From: a bacterium
Lineage (GTDB): Bacteria; Planctomycetota; UBA1135; UBA2386
Assembly (NCBI GenBank): GCA_030432695.1
Contig: JAUILN010000024.1
Span: 19,212-83,211 of the forward strand
Reading direction: 5' to 3'
Length of the DNA stretch: 64,000 nt
Part shown: positions 17,364 through 25,398 of the stretch, one piece after another
How positions within the stretch are numbered: the first letter of the stretch is position 1
How the letters are laid out: every line of letters starts with the position of its first letter
The notes under the pieces: model-generated
What the model saw: only the letters and a program-made list of their open reading frames with translations
Told to the model about the DNA's origin: nothing
The model's database searches: none
Translations under genes and position numbers: made by a program

Positions 17364-19214
17364 ATGAAGGTCAGCCCCAGGCAGCCGCTCGCCCTGCTCG
17401 TCGTGGTGTGCGCGCTCAGCGCAACGCGCGCACAGGAGAAGGCAGTCGCCGCGCCCCACCGCGACAAGGTGCTCGGCTGGGTCGAAGACGGTGACGGCCA
17501 ACGCATCGCCGGCGCGACCGTCACCCTGCTCGCCCGCCCCATCCCCGAGCGCGCCGACATCGGTGAGGCCGACCGGATCGAGGTCCAGTCGGACGAGCGC
17601 GGCCTGTTCCGCGCCGAGGTCCTGCCGGGCGGGACCTACACGGCCTGGGCGCAGCAACTCGACGATGCGGGGTTGCTCCGCGTGTCGGGCCCCGCCGAGA
17701 ACGTCGTCCCCGGTCCACCGGTGCGGCTGGAGCTCGGCGCGTCGCGCACGCCGCGCCGGGTGCGCTTCGACGGCCTCGCGGCGTGGCAAGCGCACGGGCC
17801 ACTCAGCCTCCACTGCCGCGCGATCACCCGCACTGCGCTGCTCGTGCCGTTGATGCCCGGCGAGGAAGGCATCGCCACGCTCCCGGAGCTGCCGGGCATG
17901 CTCGACCAGGTCTACGTCGAAGTCCGGACCGCGGACGGCCTGCTGGTCCACTTCGAGGAGCAGTCCGCGCGCGGCGGAGACGTCGCACCTCTGACCATCG
18001 GGCCACCGCGCGAAGTCCGCGTGGTGGTGCGCGACGACGCGGGTGCCGCCGTGCCGAACGCGTCGGTCGCACACGTGCCGAACTACGCGATCGGTGGTCG
18101 TCACCCAGGTATGGCTCCGCTGGTCCTGGGAAGCACCGGACCCGACGGGACCTTCCAGGCCACTGTGCCCTCTACGCCGTTCGGAGCCCGGGAGTCCCAG
18201 AGGCCGATCTTCCTGATCCGCGCCGCGGGCCGCGCCGGAGTCGTGCAGCAGCTCGACGATACGGACGATCTCGTCGTCGCTCTACCGGCTGGATCTTCGG
18301 TCCATGGACGCCTGGCTCTCGATGCCGAACGCCCTGCTCCAGGCGTGACGGCGTGGATCGACACGATGGTCGCGGTCCCGGCCTTGAATCAGGGCCGCAG
18401 TGCGCCGGCGCCGATGCCCATTCCCACGGCTGCGGACGGCGGGTTCCGGTTCGACGGACTGACCGAGCACGGCTTCGTCGTCCAAGCGCTGCTCACCGCC
18501 GCGCACCTCGAGGCGGCAGGCGTCGAGCCGCCGAAGAACCGCTCGCTGCCGCCGGTGTCGTTGCTGGCGAGCACGGCCGCAGTGTCCACGGACATCGACC
18601 TCGGTGACCTGCGCATCGATCGACTGGAACTCGCGGACGTACGCGTCCTACGCCACGACGGGACACCGGCGGTCCACGCGCGTTTCCGAGTGCGACTGGG
18701 AGATCACTTCAACCTGCCAGTCGAACTGCACACCGACCGGCTCGGCCGCGTGCTGATGCCGGTCCCCCAGGGCGACGGCCTATGGCTCGACGCCTACGAA
18801 CCGGGCGGCGGCGTGGCGCAGCACTTCCTTGCCGTCGCCGGCGAGCCGGGCACCCTTCGCGAGATCCCGATCACCCTCAGTCGTCCCTGGGAGGTGACCG
18901 GAGTCGTCGTCGACGAATCGGGCGAGCCCGTCGCGCACGCGAGCGTGCGGTTCGGCGAGCGACCAGGCGGCCTCGACTTCTCGCTGGCCTCCCTGGTCTT
19001 CTGGTCACGCATGGCGCTCGGAATCGACAGCGCGACGTCGACCGACTCCGAGGGGCGCTTCACCCTGCGCGCCCCGCTCGCCGGCGCCGGATACTCGGTG
19101 CGCGCCCGCTGGGAAGCCGACGGGCAGAGGCTGACCGGCGAGACCGCAGTTCTCGTCGAGGAAGCCGCGCAGCCACCCGAACTCCGCATCACGCTCGCTC
19201 CCGACCGTCGCTGA
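17364..19214 (+). CDS. Secreted protein with carboxypeptidase-regulatory-like repeats
   Basis: 616 residues. A signal peptide (RQPLALLVVVCALSATRAQ) is followed by at least three Ig-like CarboxypepD_reg-type units with the pattern 'G-W/V-D-x-G-x-x-(I/V)-A-x-A-x-V ... S/T-D-x-x-G-x-F': LGWVEDGDGQRIAGATVTLL (~37) with SDERGLFRAEVLPGGTYTAW; VVRDDAGAAVPNASVAHVPN with TGPDGTFQATVP; and VTGVVVDESGEPVAHASVRF (~510) with TDSEGRFTLRAPLAGAGYSV. Such units are structural or adhesive modules of exported proteins. No catalytic domain is seen. Likely periplasmic, outer-membrane-associated or extracellular; single gene. Confidence 0.8.
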   Translation: MKVSPRQPLALLVVVCALSATRAQEKAVAAPHRDKVLGWVEDGDGQRIAGATVTLLARPIPERADIGEADRIEVQSDERGLFRAEVLPGGTYTAWAQQLDDAGLLRVSGPAENVVPGPPVRLELGASRTPRRVRFDGLAAWQAHGPLSLHCRAITRTALLVPLMPGEEGIATLPELPGMLDQVYVEVRTADGLLVHFEEQSARGGDVAPLTIGPPREVRVVVRDDAGAAVPNASVAHVPNYAIGGRHPGMAPLVLGSTGPDGTFQATVPSTPFGARESQRPIFLIRAAGRAGVVQQLDDTDDLVVALPAGSSVHGRLALDAERPAPGVTAWIDTMVAVPALNQGRSAPAPMPIPTAADGGFRFDGLTEHGFVVQALLTAAHLEAAGVEPPKNRSLPPVSLLASTAAVSTDIDLGDLRIDRLELADVRVLRHDGTPAVHARFRVRLGDHFNLPVELHTDRLGRVLMPVPQGDGLWLDAYEPGGGVAQHFLAVAGEPGTLREIPITLSRPWEVTGVVVDESGEPVAHASVRFGERPGGLDFSLASLVFWSRMALGIDSATSTDSEGRFTLRAPLAGAGYSVRARWEADGQRLTGETAVLVEEAAQPPELRITLAPDRR

Positions 19215-19362
19215 GCCGACGCCGGTGGCGACTTGCGGCTCCAATGTCTCGCCTTCGACCGCCAGCGCGGATGCCCTCGCGCCAGCGGACGCTCGGCCGG
19301 TGCTCCTGGAACGAGACTTCGCGCGAGTCCGCGCTGGCACGTAGGCGAAGCGCCCGACGTCG

Positions 19363-19426
19363 ATCCCTCTCGACGTTGCCTTCTCTCGACGTCGGTCCCT
19401 CTCGACGTCGCCTCCTCTCGAATATG
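19363..19426 (+). repeat. Four tandem 16-bp repeats ending at a start codon
   Basis: Four contiguous 16-bp units, consensus NYCCCTCTCGACGTCG, occupy 19363-19426; the unit just before (19347-19362) is a diverged fifth copy. Three units contain CTCGACGTYG, mostly with the palindrome CGACGTCG. The last, diverged unit ends with the ATG of the BNR/PDZ gene. The array could be a multimeric operator or replication slippage product in the 5' leader. Confidence 0.8.
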
Positions 19427-22400
19427 ACACCCCATGCTCTCCGCGCGCTGTCCGGCGCGATCTCCGTCCTCTCCGTCGCCCTGCTGCCCTGCACCGAACT
19501 CGCCGCGCAGCGAGGCCGCGGAGCACGGGCTCCCGCACCGAACTTCGCCAGCCAACAGGCTCGCAGCATCGACCCCGCCTGGGCCAGCCAGTTCACCTGG
19601 GACGCGCTCGGCCCGGCGAACATGAGCGGGCGGATCACCGACCTCGCGGTCTACGAGGCCGACCCGAAGATCTACTACGTCGCCACCGCCACCGCGGGGC
19701 TGATGAAGACGGTCAACAACGGGGTCACCTTCGAGCACGTCTTCGAGGACCAGCCGGTGTGCTCGATCGGCGCGGTCGCGGTGTCGGCCACCGATCCCGA
19801 CGTGGTCTGGGTCGGCACCGGTGAGGAGAACCCGCGCAACTCGGCCAGCTACGGCAATGGCGTCTACAAGTCGCTCGACGGCGGCAAGACCTGGGAGCAC
19901 GTCGGCCTGGAGCACAGCTTCCAGATCGGCAGCGTCTGGATCCACCCGCAGGACTCCCGCGTGGTGCTGGTCGGCGCACTCGGCCGACTCTACGGCCCGA
20001 GTGAAGAGCGCGGCCTCTACAAGACCACCGACGGCGGCGCGAGCTGGACCAAGATCCTGCACGTCGACGACCTCACCGGCGTGATCGACATCGCGGTCCA
20101 TCCGACCGACTTCGACACGATGCTGGTCGCCACCTACGAGCGGCAGCGCGACGGGTTCGACACCAACGACCCAGCCAAGAAGCTCGGCCCGGGCTCCGGT
20201 CTCTACCGCACGACCGACGGCGGACGCACCTTCACCGAGATCCGCACCGGCCTGCCGACCGGCACGCTGGGTCGGATCGACATCGACTGGTACCGCGCCG
20301 ATCCGAAGGTGGTCTTCGCGCTGGTCGAAAGCGACAAGATCGGCATGGTCGGCGACGACGTCGGTGACCCCGGCATGAGCGTCGAAGACGCCGAAGCCGG
20401 CGTGCGGATCACGCGCGTCACCGACGACGGCCCCGCCGCGAAGGCCGGCCTCGAGACCGGCGACCTGATCCTCGAGATCGGTGGCGAGAACGTGATCGGC
20501 CAGGACGCCTTCCGCCGCCGCATCACCGCGCAGTCGGTCGGCGACACGCTGTCGATCGAACGGGTCCGCGACGGCGAGGTCGCGGTGGTCGAGCTGGTGC
20601 TCGCGGCGCCCGCCAAGGACGAAGACGAGGAAGACGACGAACCGTCGCGACCCTACGGCACCCGCCTCGGCGGACAGGTCGCCAACGTCCACCACTTCCA
20701 GGGCAAGGACGGCCACGAGTTCGGCGGTCTCTACCGCAGCGACGACGCCGGGCTGTCCTGGCGGCGCATCAACAGCATCAACCCGCGGCCGATGTACTTC
20801 AGCCACGTGCGCGTGGACCCGCAGGACGACCAGAAGCTCTACGTGCTCGGCATCTCGGCGGCGCGCTCGGTCGACGGCGGCGAGACCTTCACCACCGACG
20901 CGAGCCGTGGCGTGCACTCCGACCAGCACGTGCTCTGGATCGACCCGAACGACGGCAATCACCTGCTGATCGGCTCGGACGGTGGGCTCTACGCATCGTG
21001 GGACCGCACCGCGACGTGGCACCACCACAACCACATGGACCTCGGCCAGTTCTACCACGTGGCCGTCGGCCCGCGCCGCGACTACTGGGTCTACGGCGGC
21101 CTCCAGGACAACGGAAGCTGGGGCGCGCCGCGGCGCGGCACGCGCGGCTCGACCGTCAACGAGGACTGGCTCCGCGTCGGCAGCGGCGACGGCTTCGTGA
21201 TGGCGGTCGATGCCGAGGACCCCAACCAGATCTACTACGAGAGCCAGAACGGCGGCATGGGCCGCACCCACCTGCTGACGATGGAGGGCGGCGGCATCCG
21301 GCCACCGCGCGAGCAGGGCGTCGACACGCGCTTCAACTGGCGCACGCCGTTCGCGTTGTCGCACTTCAACTCGAAGATCTACTACTGCGCCGGCAACTAC
21401 GTCTTCCGGTCGCTGTCGAAGGGCAACGACCTGAAGCGGATCTCGCCGGAGATCTCCCGCACCGACCGTGGCAGCGCGACGGCGTTCGCGGAGTCGCCGC
21501 GCGATGCGGACGTGCTCTACGTGGGCACCGACGACGGAGCGCTGTGGCGCACGGTCGACGGCGGCGCCGAGTGGACCGACCTGCTGGCGTGGCCGGGCGA
21601 GGAAGCGATCGGCGAGGAGGTCTCGATCGGCGAGGCGGCCGGTGAAGACAGCTCGACGAGCGACACGGTCGCGGTTGCCGAAGCCTCGGTCGAAGGCGAC
21701 GTGGAGGTCGTCGTGGCGGCCGCCGAGATCGCCGACGCGGCGACGGACATCAAGGCAGCGGACAACAAGGCAGAGGACGGCGCGGCGCAGACCGAGGCCG
21801 TCGCCCGCCCGCTGGCCGAGCTGATCGACCAGCCGATGTGGGTCGCAGCCATCGAAGCCTCGCACCACGACGCGAACCGCGTCTACCTGACGCTCGACGG
21901 CCACCGCCACGACGACGACCACGCCCACATCTTCGTCAGCGAAGACCGCGGCGACACCTGGACGTCGCTGGCCAACGGCCTGCCGCGCGGCTCCAGCCGC
22001 GTGCTCCGCGAAGACCACTCCAACCCCGACGTGCTCTACCTCGGCACGGAGTTCGGCTTCTACGTGTCGATCGACCGCGGCCGGTCCTGGACCCGCCTGC
22101 ACAACAACCTGCCGACCGTGCCGGTGCACGAGGTCGCGCAGCACGACCTGTCGGGCGAGATCGTCCTCGCCACGCACGGCAGGAGCTTGTGGGCCCTCGA
22201 CGCCACGCCGATCCGCCAGATGACGGCCGACGCGATGGCAGCCGATGCCTTCCTGTTCGAACCCAACGACGTCGTCCGCTGGCGCCGCCTCCACAGCCGC
22301 GGCAACTCCGGCGGCGCCAGCATCTTCCAAGGCACCCAGCCGCGTGGCGACGCGGCGATCTACTACCGCCTGGCGAAGCCCGCTCGTGAGGTGCAGCTCG

Positions 22401-22780
22401 AGATCCGCAACGCGGCCGGCGAGACCTTCCGCACACTGGAAGGCGAGACCGACGCCGGCCTGCACCGCGTCGACTGGAACCTCGCCGGCGACTCCCGGCC
22501 GCCGACGGCCGCCGAAGTCGAGGAGATGGTGCGCCGCTGGGGCGAACGCGCTCGCCGCTTCGCCGGGCGTTCGCGACCGCAGAGCGCGAGCGAGGGCACC
22601 TGGACGGTCGCGCTGATCGTCGACGGCGTCGAGCAGAAGAAGTCCTTCGAGCTGCTCGCCGACCCGTCGTTCCGACCCGAGAGTCTCGGCGCCCGGCTCG
22701 AGCGCGAGATGGAGGCCGCCGGCTGGCTCGACGAGCTGAACGGCACAGGCGAAGACCGCGGGGAAGACTCGCGGCGCTGA
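19424..22780 (+). CDS. Exported BNR/Asp-box propeller protein (sortilin/VPS10-like) with inserted PDZ domain
   Basis: 1118 residues. A signal peptide (RALSGAISVLSVALLPCTELAAQ) precedes a beta-propeller with at least eight Asp-box turns: SLDGGKTWEHV, TTDGGASWTKI, TTDGGRTFTEI, SDDAGLSWRRI, SVDGGETFT, TVDGGAEWTDL, SEDRGDTWTSL and SIDRGRSWTRL. A PDZ domain interrupts the propeller at ~316-395 (GVRITRVTDDGPAAKAGLETG, GDLILEIGGENVIG), followed by an acidic linker. A second acidic Glu/Ala/Asp-rich insert lies at ~725-800. The end (~930-1110) resembles the FlgD-like C-terminal part of these proteins (FRTLEGETDAGLHRVDWNLAG). Such proteins are exported; ligand or peptide binding is likely, enzyme activity is not evident. 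The start codon lies inside a tandem repeat array. Confidence 0.85.
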   Translation: MTPHALRALSGAISVLSVALLPCTELAAQRGRGARAPAPNFASQQARSIDPAWASQFTWDALGPANMSGRITDLAVYEADPKIYYVATATAGLMKTVNNGVTFEHVFEDQPVCSIGAVAVSATDPDVVWVGTGEENPRNSASYGNGVYKSLDGGKTWEHVGLEHSFQIGSVWIHPQDSRVVLVGALGRLYGPSEERGLYKTTDGGASWTKILHVDDLTGVIDIAVHPTDFDTMLVATYERQRDGFDTNDPAKKLGPGSGLYRTTDGGRTFTEIRTGLPTGTLGRIDIDWYRADPKVVFALVESDKIGMVGDDVGDPGMSVEDAEAGVRITRVTDDGPAAKAGLETGDLILEIGGENVIGQDAFRRRITAQSVGDTLSIERVRDGEVAVVELVLAAPAKDEDEEDDEPSRPYGTRLGGQVANVHHFQGKDGHEFGGLYRSDDAGLSWRRINSINPRPMYFSHVRVDPQDDQKLYVLGISAARSVDGGETFTTDASRGVHSDQHVLWIDPNDGNHLLIGSDGGLYASWDRTATWHHHNHMDLGQFYHVAVGPRRDYWVYGGLQDNGSWGAPRRGTRGSTVNEDWLRVGSGDGFVMAVDAEDPNQIYYESQNGGMGRTHLLTMEGGGIRPPREQGVDTRFNWRTPFALSHFNSKIYYCAGNYVFRSLSKGNDLKRISPEISRTDRGSATAFAESPRDADVLYVGTDDGALWRTVDGGAEWTDLLAWPGEEAIGEEVSIGEAAGEDSSTSDTVAVAEASVEGDVEVVVAAAEIADAATDIKAADNKAEDGAAQTEAVARPLAELIDQPMWVAAIEASHHDANRVYLTLDGHRHDDDHAHIFVSEDRGDTWTSLANGLPRGSSRVLREDHSNPDVLYLGTEFGFYVSIDRGRSWTRLHNNLPTVPVHEVAQHDLSGEIVLATHGRSLWALDATPIRQMTADAMAADAFLFEPNDVVRWRRLHSRGNSGGASIFQGTQPRGDAAIYYRLAKPAREVQLEIRNAAGETFRTLEGETDAGLHRVDWNLAGDSRPPTAAEVEEMVRRWGERARRFAGRSRPQSASEGTWTVALIVDGVEQKKSFELLADPSFRPESLGARLEREMEAAGWLDELNGTGEDRGEDSRR

Positions 22781-22829
22781 GCTGGTCTCCGCAGGTGCGC
22801 CAGCCCCGCCCCCGTCGTAGAAGGGCGCC

Positions 22830-23387
22830 ATGGCGAAGTTCTACGAGACGCTCACCGACGAGCTGCGCGAGTTCCTCCTCGCGCAGCACCTGTTCTTCGT
22901 GGCTTCCGCCCCGCGCTCCGACGTCGGACGGATCAACCTGTCGCCCAAGGGGCTCGACAGCCTGAGAGTGCTGGACGACCGCACCCTCGCCTACCTCGAC
23001 CTGACCGGCAGCGGCAACGAGACCGCCGCGCACGTGCAGGAGAACGGCCGCCTCACCTTCATGTGGTGCGCGTTCGAGGGTGCGCCACGCATCCTGCGCG
23101 CCTACTGCCTCGGCGAGGTGGTGCTGCCGGACACCCCGCGCTGGCAGGAACTCGCGCCGCACTTCGCGCCCCTGCCGGGCGCGCGCCAACTGATCGTCGG
23201 CCACGTCCGGTCCGTCCAGACCTCGTGCGGCTTCGGCGTCCCGCTGTTCGAGCACCGCGGGGCCCGCGACACGCTGCTGGAGTGGGCCGAGAAGAAGGGC
23301 GAGGCGGGAGTCGCCGACTACCGACGGCAGAACAACGCGTTCAGCATCGACGGGCTGCCGACCCCGATCGGCGAGGCGCCTGGCTGA
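22830..23387 (+). CDS. Pyridoxamine 5'-phosphate oxidase-fold family protein
   Basis: 185 residues, cytoplasmic. MAKFYETLTDELREFLLAQH, FFVASAPRSDVGRINLSPKG, YLDLTGSGNETAAHVQENGR and LTFMWCAFEGAPRILRAYCL follow the split-barrel FMN-binding family often annotated as pyridoxamine 5'-phosphate oxidase-related proteins. The later VQTSCGFGVPLFE motif is also typical of this subgroup. They bind flavin (or F420/heme in relatives); true PNP oxidase activity should not be assumed. Single gene between the propeller protein and the DUF262 gene. Confidence 0.88.
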   Translation: MAKFYETLTDELREFLLAQHLFFVASAPRSDVGRINLSPKGLDSLRVLDDRTLAYLDLTGSGNETAAHVQENGRLTFMWCAFEGAPRILRAYCLGEVVLPDTPRWQELAPHFAPLPGARQLIVGHVRSVQTSCGFGVPLFEHRGARDTLLEWAEKKGEAGVADYRRQNNAFSIDGLPTPIGEAPG

Positions 23388-23526
23388 GCCCGCGCAGCGA
23401 GACATCGAGGGCCGGGTAGCCTGAACCTCTCGACCACCCGGATCGCGGGCCGAACGACCGCACTCTCCACGCTTCTACCGACAGCCTCGGCGCGGTTGGC
23501 CGTAGGATGGGCCGGCAGGCTCCGGC

Positions 23527-25239
23527 ATGGCGAAGAGTCCACTGCTCAACACGTCGACGGCGACGTTCCTCGACCTCATGGGAACCGGCCGCTCGTTCCA
23601 GGTCGCCAACTGCCAGCCCGACTACGCCTGGAGCACCGAGCAATGGGACGATCTCTGGGAGGACCTGAGCCACCTCCACCAGCATCCAGACGCCCGGCAC
23701 TTCATGGGCGCGGTGGTGCTCACCGGGGTCGAGGACCAGCCGGACCGGCGATTCTGGATCATCGATGGCCAACAACGATTCGTGACCCTGAGCATCCTGA
23801 CGCTCTCGGTGATCCGTCGGCTCCGGGAACTGGCGGACCAGGGAGTCGACACGACAGACAACCACACGCGCGCCCAGTCCCTTCGCGACCGTTTTCTCGG
23901 TGAGAAGGACCCCGTCTCCCTCGTCGAGGCGAGCAAGCTCCAACTCAACGAGACGGACGACCCCTTCTATCAGGACCACCTGATCAGGCTCCGCGCTCCA
24001 ACGTCGCTCCGCGCCCACCCCCGATCCTGCCAGCTCCTCTGGCATTGCCTGGAGTGGTTCGGTCAGCGCCTCGCCCAGGCGGACTTCGGCGAGGATGGGG
24101 AGTCCCTCACGCGACTGATCACCGAGTCCGCCGCGCGCCAACTGCTGTTCATCAGGATCGAAGTCGACGATGAGCTACGCGCATTCACGGTCTTCGAGAC
24201 CCTCAATGCGCGCGGGCTCGGCCTGTCTCCGACCGACCTGATCAAGAACTACCTCTTCTCGCTCGTCCGCCAAAAGCCCGACCTCCGCAGTCTGCAGCGC
24301 CGCTGGAAGCGCCTGATCGAGACCGTTCGCCAACAGGACTTCCCCGAGTTCCTCCGCTATCACCTGCTCTGTTCGAGGCCACGCGTCCGATCACGGAATC
24401 TCTTCAAGATCCTCAAACAGGACGTGGCCGAGGCCGAAGACGTGTTCGCCCTGCTGGACGAACTCGAGGCCCGCGCCGACCTGTTCGCTGCGCTTCACGA
24501 CAGCGAACACGAACTGTGGATCGAGTACCCCAGCTGCAGGCAATTCGTCAGGGAGCTGCTCACCTTCCGGGTGAAGCAGATGACGCCGCTGCTCTTCGCA
24601 GCGTGGGAACGGCTTCCTGATCGGTTCGACCAGATCCTCCAACTCGTCTCGGTGCTGTCGTTCCGCTACTCGGTAGTCGGAAAGCGGAACTCGAGCGATC
24701 TGGAGCCGGCCTACCACGCCGCAGCTCGCGCGATCCTGGACGGGACATCCAAGTCCGCCCGCGACGTCTTCCAGTCGCTGGAACCGCTCTACGTGGACGA
24801 CAGTTCCTTCTGCGCCGACTTCGCGGGGTTCGAGATCCGAGCTCGAGGACCTGGGAAGAAGCTCGCGCGCTATGTCCTCGCCAAGCTCGAGTCGAGGCTC
24901 TCGGGGAAGAGCTGCGATCCGTCGACCGACCCGTTCACCATCGAGCACGTGCTCCCAGAGAATCCTGGCCCGGAATGGTTCGACGAGTTCCCGGAAGCCC
25001 GGGTCAGCACCTTCGTGGATCGGATCGGGAACATGCTGCCCCTCGATGCAGCAAGCAATCGGGCGCTCGGCAACCTGGACTTCGCGGCCAAGCTCGAGAC
25101 CTACGCAGCAAGCCGCTACGCCTCCGCGCTCGACGTCGCGGAGCATCGACCGCCGACCTGGAACCCGAAGGCTCTCGAGCAACGGCAATCGAGGCTCGCG
25201 AAGATCGCGGTCCAGGCATGGCGATTGGATTTCGACTGA
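23527..25239 (+). CDS. DUF262/DUF1524 (GmrSD-like) protein, candidate defence nuclease
   Basis: 570 residues. The N-terminal ParB/DUF262 domain has NCQPDYAWSTEQWDDLWEDL and, at ~75-85, FWIIDGQQRFVTLSIL, carrying the conserved DGQQR motif; FETLNARGLGLSPTDLIKNY (~220) is the other DUF262 hallmark. The C-terminal DUF1524 HNH-like domain has TIEHVLPENPGPEW (~471) and NMLPLDAASNRALGNLDFAAK. Proteins of this architecture include type IV restriction enzymes such as GmrSD and phosphorothioation-dependent SspE: the DUF262 part uses nucleotides, the DUF1524 part cuts DNA. No other restriction or modification gene is adjacent, so it may act alone. Its codon usage seems less GC-extreme than neighbouring genes, compatible with transfer. 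Confidence 0.88.
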   Translation: MAKSPLLNTSTATFLDLMGTGRSFQVANCQPDYAWSTEQWDDLWEDLSHLHQHPDARHFMGAVVLTGVEDQPDRRFWIIDGQQRFVTLSILTLSVIRRLRELADQGVDTTDNHTRAQSLRDRFLGEKDPVSLVEASKLQLNETDDPFYQDHLIRLRAPTSLRAHPRSCQLLWHCLEWFGQRLAQADFGEDGESLTRLITESAARQLLFIRIEVDDELRAFTVFETLNARGLGLSPTDLIKNYLFSLVRQKPDLRSLQRRWKRLIETVRQQDFPEFLRYHLLCSRPRVRSRNLFKILKQDVAEAEDVFALLDELEARADLFAALHDSEHELWIEYPSCRQFVRELLTFRVKQMTPLLFAAWERLPDRFDQILQLVSVLSFRYSVVGKRNSSDLEPAYHAAARAILDGTSKSARDVFQSLEPLYVDDSSFCADFAGFEIRARGPGKKLARYVLAKLESRLSGKSCDPSTDPFTIEHVLPENPGPEWFDEFPEARVSTFVDRIGNMLPLDAASNRALGNLDFAAKLETYAASRYASALDVAEHRPPTWNPKALEQRQSRLAKIAVQAWRLDFD

Positions 25240-25262
25240 GCGACGCGAAGGTGAAGGCAGGG

Positions 25263-25279
25263 GCTCGGCAGGGCCGAGC
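25263..25279. terminator. Possible hairpin terminator after the DUF262 gene
   Basis: GCTCGGC (25263-25269) pairs perfectly with GCCGAGC (25273-25279) over a 3-nt loop, 23 bp past the stop codon. There is no T-run, so factor-independent termination is uncertain. A second hairpin (GCTCGCT/AGCGAGC, 25363-25378) sits 20 bp before the next start. Confidence 0.3.
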
Positions 25280-25398
25280 TGCCGCGGCCGGACGGTGCTG
25301 TCGGAGGAATTCCGCGTCTCCCTGACACACCCTGCCCACTCCCCACGGAGGCCAGGAGAACCGCTCGCTCCAGCGAGCCCGTCCCACCTGCACCTCCG

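Noticed and set aside
19347..19426. Tandem units considered as a CRISPR array
   Set aside because: Repeats are contiguous with no spacers and only 16 bp long.
18794..22831. 1345-codon open frame antisense to the BNR/PDZ gene
   Set aside because: No signal peptide, no domain; translation is a codon-bias shadow of the propeller gene.
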